DNA of 64,000 nucleotides from Mytilisepta virgata (Eukaryota > Mollusca > Bivalvia > Mytilida > Mytilidae): contig CM051512.1 in the NCBI GenBank assembly GCA_028015205.1, positions 18,569,139 through 18,633,138 of the forward strand. Direction: 5' to 3'. The translations under genes were made by a program, and so were the position numbers. Shown here piece by piece: positions 41,601 to 50,939 of the stretch. Position 1 is the first letter of the stretch; every line of letters begins with the position of its first letter. The notes under the pieces were generated by a model, which was not told the origin of the DNA, did no database searches, and worked only from the letters and a program-made list of their open reading frames with translations.

Positions 41601-42704
41601 CAAGTTCCATTCTCGTGTGTTTGATGGTTGTTGGCATCCTGCCATTTCTATATGACCTCCCCTGGACATTAAAATACATGAACTGAAAAGATAATTCACA
41701 TACCCTTATATATTTTTATTTTAATCTACTGTAAGTCAGAAAAATGGTTTTATAAGTTAACTTTGTATATACTTTCAAATCATCAACTTCAGCATAAATG
41801 GTTTCCAAACTTTAAAATATTAATCAGGGTTAAATTTCTATTTTATAGAATCTAATAAAGTCAATATATGAATTATTTATACTTTGAATGGCTTGTTTAA
41901 ATTTATCATAGACCCATAATAGTTCAAATAAAAATACAAATTTTAACAACTTCTGTTATAAATTTTTACTTCAATATAGTCATAAAAATCCATTTATAAC
42001 TGTAAAAAATGAATAAATTATTATGAAAGGTATCTGGATTTATTACAAAAATTATGGGCAAACTTTTCAAATGTTTTTTATCTTAATATAAAATATGTGT
42101 CTGAACTATAAAATTTGAAACTGGAATACGTAGAAGTTTTAAAATTTTGTATCCTCATAAAATATTTTTTCATAGTATATTTTTGTGTGAATATTCTTGC
42201 TAGTTCAATATTTCAGAGCAGGAAATAAAACTTGATAGAAACCTTTCAAATCTAAGTTAGTCCTCCATAAAATTTAGGTCAGAGTCTTCTAAATATTCTA
42301 GCTTTAAAAACCCCATCTACTAATCGAGTATATAAAATCTGATTAACCCTCCTTTATCTTTGCTGGAAAGACAGCTTATTATCTCCCCTGGTCAACTTCG
42401 TTGAGGGGAAATAACTGACATTTATTTGAAAATTATCTGACTTACCTTCTATTTTGGGATCTAAAAGTTTTTCATAAAAGTTTGGCACTGTTTTAAGAAA
42501 TCTTGGTGTTTCCAGAATCTCACGTTCATGATATTTAGGCCAATATGGGCCATACGGCCAGAATTTAATGTCAGGTGGACGTGTTTTGTAACGAGAAATA
42601 AAATCTTCTAACTGCTCAGAGTAATTCCAGTAACTGGTTTTCAATAACTCATTTCGTGACTGGTATATATTTATCTTGGTCTTCTCTTGTGAAACAACTG
42701 CCAT
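13994..42704 (-). CDS. AGBL2: Cytosolic carboxypeptidase 2/3-like (tubulin deglutamylase), 17-exon form
   Basis: Spliced gene joining exons 42704-42446, 36327-36135, 31591-31437, 30416-30338, 29917-29839, 28747-28564, 28320-28187, 27932-27744, 24274-24125, 23810-23665, 22796-22698, 21321-21170, 20119-19837, 19601-19430, 18937-18878, 15482-15411 and 14620-13994. Every intron is GT-AG and every phase matches, giving 1010 residues. The N-domain motif [10 protein letters not shown] is near residue 140. The M14 metallocarboxypeptidase domain spans about 255-525: zinc ligands His336 and Glu339 (HPGE) and His432 (DLHGHS), substrate-site RDLNR at 392-396, and catalytic Glu513 (FTLEATF). The family removes glutamates from polyglutamylated tubulin and other acidic C-termini, and CCP2/3 act at centrioles and cilia. 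All catalytic residues are present, so the enzyme looks active. After about residue 610 the protein is a low-complexity, charged tail. The choice between CCP2 and CCP3 is not made here. Start: an in-frame TGA lies 12 nt upstream of the ATG. Confidence 0.92.
14921..15090. repeat. Short irregular tandem repeat
   Basis: Three to four copies of a unit of about 37-41 bp containing ggtatccccttcaatatata then gatcacatgac. A (ttttattttatt) run lies between the third and fourth copies. Confidence 0.75.
15411..15482 (-). CDS. AGBL2: AGBL2-like exon 16 (branch point of the two tails)
   Basis: 72-nt exon with acceptor catcag|GCGTTAC and donor CAG|GTAAGAATC. Encodes [20 protein letters not shown] and VPKQ. 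Ends in phase 0, so it can join either the terminal exon at 14620 or the chain beginning at 11359. Confidence 0.75.
15483..18877. other. Intron between exons 15 and 16
   Basis: 3.4 kb. Contains the palindromic element at 17971-18121, a C homopolymer near 17722-17738 and an A run at 18699-18722. The small ORFs inside are not supported as genes. Confidence 0.5.
17971..18121. mobile_element. Near-palindromic fold-back element
   Basis: gagaaaccagagtgagttat...aaccaatgtaggtaagggag is mirrored by ctccctttcctacattggtt...ataactcactctgcttcctc. Arms of about 60 bp flank a central spacer. A truncated copy is inserted into another MITE at 31937-32034. Confidence 0.8.
18878..18937 (-). CDS. AGBL2: AGBL2-like exon 15
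   Basis: 60-nt exon with a good pyrimidine-rich acceptor (ttgatag|GATTTG) and donor GAG|GTAAAG. Encodes [20 protein letters not shown]. Phase 0 at both ends, so it could be skipped without a frameshift. Confidence 0.75.
19430..19601 (-). CDS. AGBL2: AGBL2-like exon 14 (Ser/Asp then Lys-rich)
   Basis: Acceptor aaacag|TTCAAG, donor TTAACT|GTAAGTG. 57 codons: [10 protein letters not shown] (possible casein kinase 2 sites) followed by the very basic [15 protein letters not shown]. The basic run could be a nuclear signal or bind acidic tubulin tails; both are inference. Confidence 0.85.
19837..20119 (-). CDS. AGBL2: AGBL2-like exon 13 (charged linker)
   Basis: Acceptor ttgtag|ATTCTGG, donor CTGA|GTAAGTC. 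93 codons. A Pro/Glu/Thr-rich start ([14 protein letters not shown]) leads into a lysine-rich segment ([13 protein letters not shown]), then the possible helix [20 protein letters not shown]. No named domain. If unspliced, the frame stops right at the donor (GAGTAA). Confidence 0.85.
20205..20935 (-). mobile_element. LINE (non-LTR retrotransposon) 3' remnant
   Basis: A minus-strand frame at 20926-20564 (120 codons) ends in the cysteine/histidine motif found after the reverse transcriptase domain of many invertebrate LINEs: [19 protein letters not shown], followed by tyrosine and a basic run. Below the stop is a 3' end with aggaaataaaatatctttat and a short (ATCTTT)-type tail near 20205-20230. 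The reverse transcriptase domain itself is missing, so this is a 5'-truncated copy. It sits in the intron between exons 12 and 13, in the same orientation as the host gene. Confidence 0.72.
20469..20492 (+). repeat. A-rich homopolymer
   Basis: An adenine run inside the LINE remnant region, with one G near its start. Confidence 0.9.
21170..21321 (-). CDS. AGBL2: AGBL2-like exon 12
   Basis: Acceptor ttacag|AAAACAG, donor ATAG|GTATGA. Encodes [20 protein letters not shown] and a short linker. Probably a C-terminal helix. Phase consistent on both sides. Confidence 0.88.
21322..22697. other. Intron between exons 11 and 12
   Basis: 1.4 kb of AT-rich DNA without a recognised repeat or gene. ORFs at 21373-21648 and 22184-22417 look like chance. 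Confidence 0.5.
22698..22796 (-). CDS. AGBL2: AGBL2-like exon 11 (end of catalytic domain)
   Basis: Acceptor atttcag|GAATCAG, donor AATGC|GTAAGT. Encodes [20 protein letters not shown] and [10 protein letters not shown], the helix that closes the carboxypeptidase fold (xDFxxMGxxLC). Confidence 0.94.
23076..23272. repeat. Direct repeat, about 99 bp, two copies
   Basis: The segment tatatcagatctatagtgga... through cacattttattttacttcgt and the following attttttatct is repeated back to back with one or two differences, so the duplication is recent. Confidence 0.9.
23665..23810 (-). CDS. AGBL2: AGBL2-like exon 10 (catalytic glutamate)
   Basis: Acceptor atttcag|TCTCCAG, donor GACAA|GTAAG. Encodes [20 protein letters not shown]. 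The Glu of FTLEATF (residue 513) corresponds to the general base of M14 carboxypeptidases. Confidence 0.96.
24125..24274 (-). CDS. AGBL2: AGBL2-like exon 9 (third zinc ligand)
   Basis: Acceptor tttcag|ATTTTAT, donor AAAAG|GTAAG. Encodes [20 protein letters not shown]. The His of DLHG (residue 432) is the third zinc ligand. The upstream intron of 3.5 kb carries the large tandem array. Confidence 0.97.
24650..26020. repeat. Tandem array of 133-139-bp units
   Basis: The motif (g)gttatagggtggggatctc recurs near 25292, 25431, 25566, 25701, 25836 and 25971; the last five are 135 bp apart. Each unit also has ggggtggggcatgacccccc and atggtaccaaatgatt. Older, diverged units (tttaggggtggggattt) occur near 24699, 24832 and 24967. 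The array lies in the intron between exons 8 and 9. Confidence 0.92.
25000..25155. repeat. Left copy of a 155-bp repeat flanking the young array units
   Basis: Runs from ggctagggggtggggactga to gttccggacataaaatttga and gaagaggaagaa. It matches 26033-26190 almost exactly, so the young units sit between two direct copies. Confidence 0.9.
26033..26190. repeat. Right copy of the 155-bp flanking repeat
   Basis: Differs from the copy at 25000-25155 by a few substitutions, such as gccttgacc against gccatgacc. Confidence 0.9.
26410..26441. repeat. Hairpin ending in ATGTCGTCCC
   Basis: atgtcgtccc is mirrored by ggggcgacat around a loop of about 12 bases. First member of a series of hairpins in this block. 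Confidence 0.7.
26443..26747. repeat. 304-bp direct repeat, copy 1
   Basis: Starts aactaggtatgattgtgatc and ends in a (GAA)n microsatellite near 26714-26745. The next copy follows immediately. Confidence 0.93.
26748..27052. repeat. 304-bp direct repeat, copy 2
   Basis: Nearly identical to copy 1 (for example cgccagcgag against cgccagtgag), ending in a longer (GAA)n run near 27016-27051. Confidence 0.93.
27079..27203. repeat. Three successive ATGTCTCCC hairpins
   Basis: Hairpins at 27079-27108, 27125-27155 and 27177-27203 each read atgtctccc...gggagacat. The first two are identical with loop aaaactttgttt; the third has loop ttcgagaa. Confidence 0.85.
27204..27455. repeat. Repeat segment with GACGGACGGACGGACAGAC tail
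   Basis: Contains caaaatccgatcagaggtat, gacggacggacggacagac and an ending hairpin gtccctc..ggggac. Typical of bivalve elements that end in a purine/pyrimidine hairpin. Confidence 0.65.
27744..27932 (-). CDS. AGBL2: AGBL2-like exon 8 (RDLNR motif)
   Basis: Acceptor ttgtag|GAACTTC, donor CATGAT|GTAAGT. 63 codons, phase 0 at both ends. Contains [20 protein letters not shown], then [10 protein letters not shown]. The Asn-Arg pair binds the substrate C-terminus in this family. Confidence 0.97.
28187..28320 (-). CDS. AGBL2: AGBL2-like exon 7 (zinc motif HPGE)
   Basis: Acceptor tttttag|GTGCATC, donor AAAG|GTAAGA. Encodes [20 protein letters not shown]. The His and Glu of HPGE are the first two zinc ligands (residues 336 and 339). 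Confidence 0.97.
28564..28747 (-). CDS. AGBL2: AGBL2-like exon 6 (start of M14 domain)
   Basis: Acceptor ttgcag|GAATTCC, donor TTTTG|GTAAGTC. Begins [20 protein letters not shown], the invariant entry into the CCP catalytic domain. A MITE copy ends only 45 bp upstream of the acceptor (28792-29162). Confidence 0.96.
28792..29162. mobile_element. MITE 'TAGGCCA', copy 1
   Basis: In inverted orientation to the copy at 33602-33976. Shared segments include gttctttggatttttgg and aaaaataggtgc. The terminal inverted repeat begins taaggtcacaccaaat. It lies in the intron just upstream of exon 6. Confidence 0.7.
29839..29917 (-). CDS. AGBL2: AGBL2-like exon 5
   Basis: 79-nt exon with acceptor cttcag|TTATTC and donor ATG|GTGAGT. 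Encodes [20 protein letters not shown] followed by MLEWQM, the last strand of the N-domain. Ends in phase 0. A 155-codon minus-strand ORF covers it but mostly runs through intron. Confidence 0.9.
30338..30416 (-). CDS. AGBL2: AGBL2-like exon 4
   Basis: 79-nt exon with acceptor tttctag|GTATGCG and donor ATTAG|GTAGTT. Encodes [20 protein letters not shown], then RAGHHIR, matching the GMxPLxYS..GWxRxG block of CCPs. Confidence 0.94.
30645..30985. repeat. Diverged intronic repeat, copy 1
   Basis: Shares order and words (ttagtgttgcag, aataaacttcatattttc, gattatgccct) with 35745-36060 in the next intron. Direct orientation. Confidence 0.5.
31437..31591 (-). CDS. AGBL2: AGBL2-like exon 3 (CCP N-domain)
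   Basis: Acceptor tttttag|AGGACAG, donor TATG|GTAGGT. Encodes [20 protein letters not shown], then WYYFRVSNT, the conserved middle of the CCP N-domain. Phase agrees with exons 2 and 4. Confidence 0.95.
31681..32131 (+). mobile_element. Large fold-back MITE, copy A (interrupted)
   Basis: Begins agattctccttcatgtacga and ends gtcaagaataggagaa. The first 170 bp fold back on themselves (acgagtgagttatggaattt...gaaattccatacctcacgag). Interrupted at 31937 by a fragment of the 17971-18121 element, and lacks part of the right third seen in copy C. Confidence 0.85.
31937..32034 (+). mobile_element. Inserted fragment of the 151-bp fold-back element
   Basis: Matches the left arm and centre of 17971-18121 (gagaaaccagagtgagttat, ggtaagggagataataaatt). 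Copy C of the host MITE reads straight through this point (ttccaataactgtag). Confidence 0.85.
32881..32913. mobile_element. Very short fold-back with 8-bp flanking direct repeats
   Basis: aaggacgtat is mirrored by atacgtcctt around about 12 bases, and cctttcac stands directly on both sides (32873-32880 and 32914-32921). The flanks look like a target-site duplication. Confidence 0.5.
33602..33976. mobile_element. MITE 'TAGGCCA', copy 2
   Basis: Left end taggccacaccaaattgatt, right end aatcaatattttgtggcctta. The ends form an inverted repeat of about 35 bp. About 370 bp long, with no coding capacity. Confidence 0.75.
35745..36060. repeat. Diverged intronic repeat, copy 2, with inverted repeat
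   Basis: Related to 30645-30985. Contains an inverted repeat: ataaagtttatttgtac near 35939 against gtacaaataaactttat near 36018. Confidence 0.55.
36135..36327 (-). CDS. AGBL2: AGBL2-like exon 2 (CCP N-domain)
   Basis: Acceptor tttcag|ATTTAC, donor ACGAGT|GTAAGTA. Phase 1 in, phase 0+2 out. Encodes [20 protein letters not shown], the signature of the beta-sandwich N-domain that precedes the catalytic domain in all CCPs. The preceding intron is 6.1 kb, the longest in the gene. Confidence 0.93.
36328..42445. other. Intron 1 of the carboxypeptidase
   Basis: 6.1 kb, AT-rich. Contains MITE copy B at 39690-40066. ORFs at 37565-37867 and 40787-41053 on the plus strand have no recognisable family and no splice support. 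First introns often hold regulatory sites, but none could be named here. Confidence 0.5.
39690..40066 (-). mobile_element. Large fold-back MITE, copy B
   Basis: Complete copy in reverse orientation: starts ttctcctattcttgacgtgt and ends gtacctgaaggagaatct. About 377 bp. Confidence 0.9.
42446..42704 (-). CDS. AGBL2: AGBL2-like exon 1 (start codon)
   Basis: Codes residues 1-86 plus one base. Contains [20 protein letters not shown], similar to the N-terminus of CCP2/3 proteins. The donor reads GAAG|GTAAGTC. The in-frame TGA at 42716-42714 fixes this ATG as the first unless a 5' untranslated exon is spliced very close to it. The 5' UTR and promoter were not located. Confidence 0.88.
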
Positions 42705-42879
42705 TTCCGACTTTCACTTCTAGGGCATTTCCCTATACTAATTTAATCCCTTCTCCAATTTAGATTTGTAATTTTTCAAACAACTATAATAAAATAAACA
42801 TAAATGTATGTCTAATCCTAAAGGCTAAATATCATTTTGTTTTTTATTGCACTAGTTTAAGAATTTACAAAAACCAAAA

Positions 42880-43113
42880 TCATGTGACTTTTTTGGTCAA
42901 ATGACTTTCACTTGAAACTGTTGTCTGCTTCTCTGTTTTCCCAGATTCCTCGGCTGTTGCTGGTCTCCTTTTAAGTGAGGCTGATGAAAGATAAAGATGA
43001 GCTATTTTTAGTGACTTTCTTCGAAAATTATGACTGGGACCCAGATTGTCTATCTTGATACACTGTCTCAACATATGGCCTTTGTCCGTATCTGAATCCA
43101 TCAGAAAAAACAT
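42880..43113 (-). other. Small ORF upstream of the carboxypeptidase, doubtful
   Basis: 77 codons starting MFFLMDSDTDKGH, about 180 bp upstream of exon 1 on the same strand. Its composition is more protein-like than the surrounding DNA (charged, few low-complexity runs; for example RRPATAEESGKTEKQ). It could be an upstream ORF in the 5' UTR, an alternative first exon or chance. It cannot extend the main protein because of the in-frame TGA before ATG 42704. Confidence 0.22.
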
Positions 43114-45552
43114 TCAAGTGACTTAGACTTTCTTAATCATGTACATACTTTAAGTTTTAGACTCTTTCCCTTGAAATAAAGGTCAAAAGAGTAAAATCAG
43201 CTCCACGTCTGTTAATGTACCAATAAAATGATGGTTGAAATATAATCATAAAAAAAATACAGTAATATATCAACTTAATCATGCAGAAATATTACTGAAG
43301 TGGTAGAAAAATCCATTAAGCAATAAACTATGATCACGATCCATTAAAAAAATTTTCTTCATGAAGTTAACTGAAGTTTTATCAGGTAAAACTGTTACTT
43401 TTCAATTTAAGTCATCAGAAATATATCTTTACATTTATAGTCCATGTTGCTTATACCTACTTATTTCTGTTAAATAAATTTTAAAAAGTTACATTTTTAC
43501 TCAGTTTACGTGTATCAAAAATGTACTTTTTCTAAACAGCCAATGAAACGATACAAATAAAATGTTTCATTAGACGGCTTAATCCTTTTATATATTTTCC
43601 TCTTGTTCATCTCTAGGTAGTTACATGCATAATGTCTTTCAAACCAAGGTAAACTTCGTTCAAGTCAATCTATATCTTTTTGCACCTTAAAAAGTTACAT
43701 CATTAACTGCACAACTGTGAAAATTGTCACATAAATCCAAGCAAATCTTAACCGTTCACAAAATTAATTTCCTCACAGAATTTTTCGAATCAATGTTTTG
43801 ATTCTTTACACCTAAATCACTGAAATATTTTGATAAGAAATCCACGACAATTTCAAGAGGCAATTCAAAGAATTGGCCAATAACTATTTGACGTTAGAGT
43901 GCGGCATGTAGGTCGTATCTAAAACCTCTAAAGAGTTCCTATTATGAGCCATATCAATGTTCAAGTGTTAGTAAAAACCGTCAAGTATTTGTTTTTTCGA
44001 CACTAATTCAAAGTTTCCTTGACAGAACGGTATCCAACAAACAATACCTCCAAGTCAGAAAATGGTTGGTAAATTTATATATTTGTATCATACTGTCTTT
44101 GTTTAACCTAAGCCAGTAATTATTTTACATGTCACTTTTGAAAGTAGATAACAGAAAAAAATACTTTCCAATATTTAAAATACACATTTTACAATTAAGT
44201 CACCTTTGAACGTACCGTAAATATACACACATATAACCTATGAAAATGACTCCACTTTTACTTTGCCAACAATTTTCAGTCTTTGATCACTGAAATCTAA
44301 GTTCACTTATCAATTCTTTAATAATAGCAAAGAATAAATCTTCTTAATCCAATTTTTTTCCCAAAACTGCAGATTATCATGTTTTTGAAATATCAAGCAG
44401 AGTGCTGTCAATTATTTGTACTTGCAAAGTGAATCAACAAAATATGAAAATGTAAAATTCTTCCAAAACTGTTCTGAATTTAAAGCATATGTATCCTAAG
44501 ACAATTTTGGAACAATCTCCAAACACTTTGATGGATTTTTATTTATAGTCTATTTCAGAAAAATTGATACTTGCACAACATGCTTTAAAATAATCAATTA
44601 CCCCTTTATTAAATTTTGTCATGAAATTTCGATTTCAAAACTTAACAAGTGGTCTGTTGATAAATTATCAATATCCCAACGTATGTCCAAAGGATTTCTT
44701 AAATTATTTTTCAATCTCTCATTTATATCTGTCGATTAAGTCTGTAACTCGGTGACGGTTATATGATGTAAAAATTTCTCTTTTAAATCTATGATAAATG
44801 CCTCAGCAAATATTTCAATATGAACATCTGTAAATGAAATTCTCGCTGCAGTTGTCAATAAATATTGTCACATTTAGTCTAAAATAGTAACAGTTCAAAT
44901 TCTTTTTAATCATTTTACATTAAAATATGAATGTTCAGGTTCACTTCAATACAATTCTTGTCATTCCAAAGAAATAATTCTGTTTCAGTTCAAAAATTGA
45001 TATTTTTGTAACATTCCCATAAACATGAGTTATCATCGAAAAAAAAAGAATAATATTTCCAGTTCCTCAAATATCATGTAAGCCTCCTTATTACTACCAT
45101 ATTTCAAAACACAATGATGACCAAGAATGAATATTCATATTCAACTGGATGATTTTTCGTTTAATCAAAAACACAAGACATATATATTCTGTCCTTCTCT
45201 GGTAAAACTTAAATCAAGCATTACACGATTCGGAAAACCCTCAAACATGATATTTAAATACTTCATGGGATGCTAACAAGTTAACGACATGACTTTTTTG
45301 ACATCATCAGATTCCCATGGATTGACATAATAAACGCTTATTAAAAACCATTTAAATAACTTTGTTCTACTTCAGTGAATACACAATTCTTCCAATAATT
45401 AAAGTCAAACTATATATATTTATTTAAGATGTTTTCATAACATCATACTTTTCATAACTTTATAACTTCTGAGATAAAAGATAACTGTTGAAACATATAA
45501 CCCAACCCAAAGTTATTAAGATTTAATTTCATACAATTATTTTAAATAAAGA

Positions 45553-46236
45553 AGAATGTGTCCATGGGACACAGTTGCCTCCGCTTATAAATATGCAAGA
45601 GTCAATGTACTAATTCAAATCTAATGACGTTTTGTTATCTTTGAAACTTAATGAGTAAAAGTCATAGATTTTGGAAATTCTCAATTTATAAAGAGGCATC
45701 ATATTAACCCAAGAACGATGAAAATGACACAACTCAAATTCGAACTTGATCAGTGTTTGGTGGAAATAAGCATAGTGTACAAGTTTCATAACATTTGGTT
45801 GAGGCAAAGTAAAGTTAGTGTGCGGAAGCAGCAAATTTGTCAATTTTTCAATTTATAAAGAGACATAACTCAAGAACACCCAAATTCGAACTTGATCTGT
45901 GTTTGGTGGTAACAAGCATTGTGTATAAGTTTCATAACATTTGGTTGAAGCAAAGTAAAGTTAAAGAGTGTGGAAACGGCAAATTCAGCAATTTTCTCTT
46001 ATAAAGGGGAATAACTCCAGAACGGTGAATGTAACCCCACCCAAATTCAAATTCGATCTGTGTTTGGTGGTAATAAACATTGTGTATAAGTTTCATAACA
46101 TTTGATTGAGGCAAACTAAAGTTAGAGATTAGAAACTAATTTCAGGACGTACGTATGTATGGGAACATACAGACGGACAGATGGACAAGGGTAAATTTTA
46201 ATGCCCCCCTTGCCTAGCATTGGGGATATAAAAATT
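45553..46236. repeat. Bivalve-type repeat with three internal units
   Basis: Starts gaatgtgtccatgggacaca and ends with gacggacagatggac and atgcccccc. Between lie three units near 45685, 45851 and 46001, each with ttcataacatttggttga and gatctgtgtttggtggt. The start and end match a repeat type I recall from mussels. Confidence 0.75.
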
Positions 46237-47394
46237 ACACTTATGAGGAAAAAATAAAAGATAATTAATTTTTAGATATTTTTTTTTTTGCAGACTGCAA
46301 GGCATTAATTAAAACAAGCCAAATCCAAGGCTAGCCACAAAAAGAGTTTTATATTGCAGACACAAAGACATTAGAAACCAGTTAACCCCCTTCCCCCAAA
46401 CCCAAGAAAACAAACACGAAAAGAAAAAAAGCATTTCTACTCTCAAGTAGAAGAGAATGAAACTAGGGGAGAATACCTGTGCCATCTTTAATCTACCTTG
46501 TCTTCAAAGCCATTTCGTATATATGCCTCGATAAACATCTCATGTTATATAAAATACACTGTTAAAGTATTCCAAGATTCCATTATAATACTAATCAGTC
46601 ATATTTAACTCTCAACCTTGGTTTGTAATGGACAATATCTTTAAACAATTTTTCATTTTCTCCTCCAAATTAAGTCAATTATCATCAGGTAATGATTCAT
46701 GTCCTGACTACAATACCATCTAATGAACCATTATTATATCATACAATAATTACAGCCGCAGGTGTAGTCTCAATTATCAAGGAAATTAGTACAAACACCT
46801 GCGTTTACTTACGTAATTTTGGTGCTCTGAAGAAGCATTAATTGTAGTGACATTTTCTTCTTTATTTTAGCGACAAAGTCATTTTGTAAATTTTGGATCA
46901 GAAAAGAAACAATTTTTTATTTTTCAAATCACTGATATTTTTTCTACTATAATTTACATGAAATAAAGGATGTCGGGCTACTGGTATTTATTAGATTTCA
47001 TAGACGTAACAAGTTTAAGGATTTTTCGTTTGGTACTGACTTTCTTTAAAATATAACTTCAGACAAACATCATAAAAGTATTCTGACCAGATTTTTATGT
47101 GAATTTAATACTAACATGCTAATATTTGCCTCAATTCAAAATTGTATTTACAAATATTATATTTAATATTATTTCCAGTCAATATTTGAAAGTTGTGTTT
47201 GTTTTATTTCAATATTAACTTGTGACTCTTTATCAAAACAACATTCCTCAAGCTTACCAGACAATAATATCAAAATTAAATCGAACTTCATCATTATGTA
47301 TTAAGTGATTATTTTTGTTAGGACTAAACTTCAAGGTCCAGAAATAAAGTTTTGAAATATTTTCTTTTGTAAAGTTACTGGAGCTTTTTTGTGT

Positions 47395-47600
47395 TCAATT
47401 ATACTATAAGCTATCTACAATCATATCTGTAGATATCCGGAGGTACTCTACTACACCCTGAGGCGAAGTCAAAGGGTGCTCAATAATACTATAAGTTATA
47501 AACATTCATATCCGTAGATATGGAGATTTTTACACCCTAAAGTACTCTAGTACACTCTTTGGCGAAGTTTAATGGTGCTCAAAAGTACACGAATAGTGTT
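47395..47600. repeat. Two-copy direct repeat, about 95-100 bp
   Basis: tactataagct...atatctgtagatat...ggcgaag...ggtgctca is repeated with several differences. Confidence 0.7.
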
Positions 47601-49081
47601 AAATTCTCTATATCTACAAAACGAACGTAGATGACGTAGATGACGATTTTATTCCCGGTTTCAGCCCTAATCTGGTGATTTTTTTAAAAAATCAGACACA
47701 ACAAAAAACATTAAAGCAACATTTTTCTGATTAAAGGAAAAAGCTAAAAGTGAAATATGTCAATATGCATACTTTTAACTAGGTTTAGGGTATTACCTCT
47801 GGTAGAATCCTATAGGTATTCAAATATAAAACATTTTAATTGTCATATCAAAGGAAATCTTCGAAATCATCTTTGCCACTCAGTGTCTGGAACGCCACAT
47901 CATAATTATAATAAGTTCCCTGTGGTAATGGTTAGCAACTCCAGGTATATGGGTTAGCAATATAGGTTTTGTGTGATTGACCAATCACAATCAAAGATTG
48001 TACTAACTCAGGGATAATGAGCTTTATCAGTGGGGCACTAACTATTTCCAGTTTTTCAGGACATTCATGTTCTCCCTACACAATTCAAGCGTGCTGGTGT
48101 CCTTGAATTTTCTGCTTTCAATTTCAAGTACTTTTCAAGTATTTAGGACATGTTCGAACCATTTTAGTCGTCGGAAAATGTTTGCCCATGAAGCAAAACA
48201 ATTGAGGCTCACTTGAGCCTGAATACCTCACCTGGCTTCATTTGAAAATGTAAGCTCTGATGAATCCACAAGGCTGCTAAAGAAATGCAAAATTTCAAAG
48301 TGACAAGATTTTTTCTGAAGGAAAATCTGGTTTATAAGGAACTAACTACTTATAAAGCTTTACTCCTCTTTGTAAATTTTTTTACAGTTTCTTTTCTACC
48401 CACAGTGTAAACTCATTTAAAGGGAAACTTTAAAAACAGAAATTCATTTCTATATGTTAAACAAGGTCACTTTTATTTGTCCTACAAATAAGTGCTTTGG
48501 CTCAGAATAATAACTTACAATATTTGTCAGGAACTTTTTGACCTTAGGTTAACAAATATACAGTAGTCGTTCAACAGAATAACTATTGGTACTATTTAAA
48601 TAAACAATTATCCATTGTACATTTTATTAGAATAAAGAAAAGCGTTGTTTTTCTTTAAATTAATTGCACCTGGTCACACCTGTGTATTCAAGACTTTACA
48701 TGCAAACATGCAAAAAATTAGACAGTTTGAACAAAGCCAAACATTCTGATGGGTGAAAAAATGGGCACAATTGTTTAAAAAACTATCTTAAGTATCTCTG
48801 TTTATTTTATAATGATTTCTTTGTCACAGAACTTTAAATGTCTGGTAAAATAAAAGCTTTTGGTAATTTTTTTTGGTAAAAGAAAAAACATTTTGTGTGT
48901 AAATGATTAAGAAAGAGTTAAGACAGCTACCACATAAATTATTGTAAGTTTGCTAAATGCATCCTGTACTCTGCAGTCTCTGCCTTTTAACATGTTTAAG
49001 CCACTAGCCCAAAGGCCAACTCCAGAAAAAAAACTCCTTCAAACTAGAGAATAAGCTACTGTTAGCCCAACAGGTCTAGGA

Positions 49082-49455
49082 TGGATTGATGATTTATTGT
49101 TTAACGTCCAGTGGCAGCATTAGGTGCATATCAGGACAAGAACATGATATGACATGAATAAATATGATCCCTGCTTTGTACGAGACCGACACGCTGAGAC
49201 AGATTTTTAATGTGCTACTTATTTATAAGCTCACAAGGTATCTGTCCAAAGGAAGACATATCACCCCATTTGGAAACATTATACTGACTCCGAGCCTACC
49301 AGTCCTTTGCTCTTACTACTAGATATGCTGCGTGATTGGCGGAAAAGCACCAAATACCAATTTTAATGTGTCTGGTTTGACCCGGTTGTGGAGCGAACCG
49401 GCGACCTTTTGCACTTGAGGCTAGCACGCTACCACGAGATCACCGAGGCAGTTAA
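49082..49455 (-). mobile_element. tRNA-derived SINE, second family
   Basis: On the minus strand: gcctcggtgatctcgtggta (A box-like), ggtcgccggttcgctcc (B box, close to consensus), a body with aggctcggagtcagtataat, and the tail ggacgttaaacaataaatca. The B box is better preserved than in the SINE at 11545, suggesting a younger insertion. Confidence 0.8.
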
Positions 49456-50939
49456 CTGTTCCATGAAACATTTCAATGATAATATGCATTATTACTGTCT
49501 AGTAATTTTCAGTGAGGCCTAATAAAGGTCATAATCCATCTAGCTGAAGGTCTCGGTGCATGAAAAGGTTTTTTGACACAGAATGGACTCTGTTGTGATA
49601 ATGTGACAATGGATGAGACTAATTAGGGTGGATAATTTTTTAAAAGAAAATCTACACACATATGTGACAAATGTTCATACAATAAAATTTTATTGCTATT
49701 GTTCATCTTGCAGTTTTACTGAGGTCTTTAATCTGGTGAAAAATTTTGTATTCAGTGCAAGTTCAAGATAAAATATTCATACAAAGCACACCAAAAAATT
49801 GATATGACTTAATTCATCCTAACATATCTTTTTATTTCTGGACCCTATTAGAAGATGCAGAATAAAAAGCATTAAACAAACATCCTTTTTAGCATTATTC
49901 AGCAAATTTACAATAATCTGCACCGGTTGTTACATTTCACTTAATGATAAAAGTATTTACTCGGAACTGAGATAATGATGTATTGTAAGCAAACATCTCC
50001 TGCCATGAATAGTGACAAACCACTACATAAATTAACTAAAAGTTCAAACACCATACATATCAGTCTGTATTAGGATTAATCCGACATTATCCAGTTTTTA
50101 TAGACTCGCATGTTTAATTTGATTCTCTGCCTACCAACATCAAGCCAATCTTATTTCTGTTGTAACTATAACTTGAACAGCACTAAGTATACGATAACTA
50201 TGTCACATCTACATAATTCTATTTTTAAATGTTTAAAAAAAATAATGAAAGTACGTGTCTAAAAGCCATACTGGCATTGTGAATACAAACTGAACAATCT
50301 GAAGATAGTATTATATACTTATCCTCCTCTAAAACTCAGATGTGAAAAGAACTCAAATTATTATTGTGATAAATATTTAAATGCTGGTTCAATTGACTTC
50401 CTTTTGAACCCCAGGCCTGAATGACAGAATAAGTAAAGATATACATTAAGGTGGGGGGAGGGGGTTTCAGAATTCTTTTTGCACTAGACAACTGGACAGT
50501 ACCTGAGAGCCAACTTTAACTTTAGATCATACTGTACACAACTACACCTAATTTCAGAAGACTAGTTGGACTAGTGATATGTTTGGGTAATCTTATACCA
50601 AACCTAAAGGACCAGGTCCTACAGTAAAGGTACACACTAGCTGATATAATATAATTACACAGTTATTTGATCAACAATCAATTTCCATACGGAAGAAGTT
50701 GGTAAAGACATGTTCAGTTTATGTACTGTAATGTCCATCATATATGATCCTTCTTCATCTTGTATCCAAATCTAAGAAATGATATTCCACAAGGAGGTAA
50801 ATTCTTTTTCTTTTTCTTAGTATGAAGAAGGGGTATAGTGGATTAATTCTTAATGCAAAAAGCCTTCTCCAAATATGACAAAAGTTCAAGCAAAGGAACA
50901 ACAAAGCTGTTCTTCATCCTGAAATCACTCTATGCGGCC

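Noticed and set aside
49082..49455. tRNA gene
   Set aside because: Good B box, but it continues into a repeat body with a repeat tail, as in a SINE.
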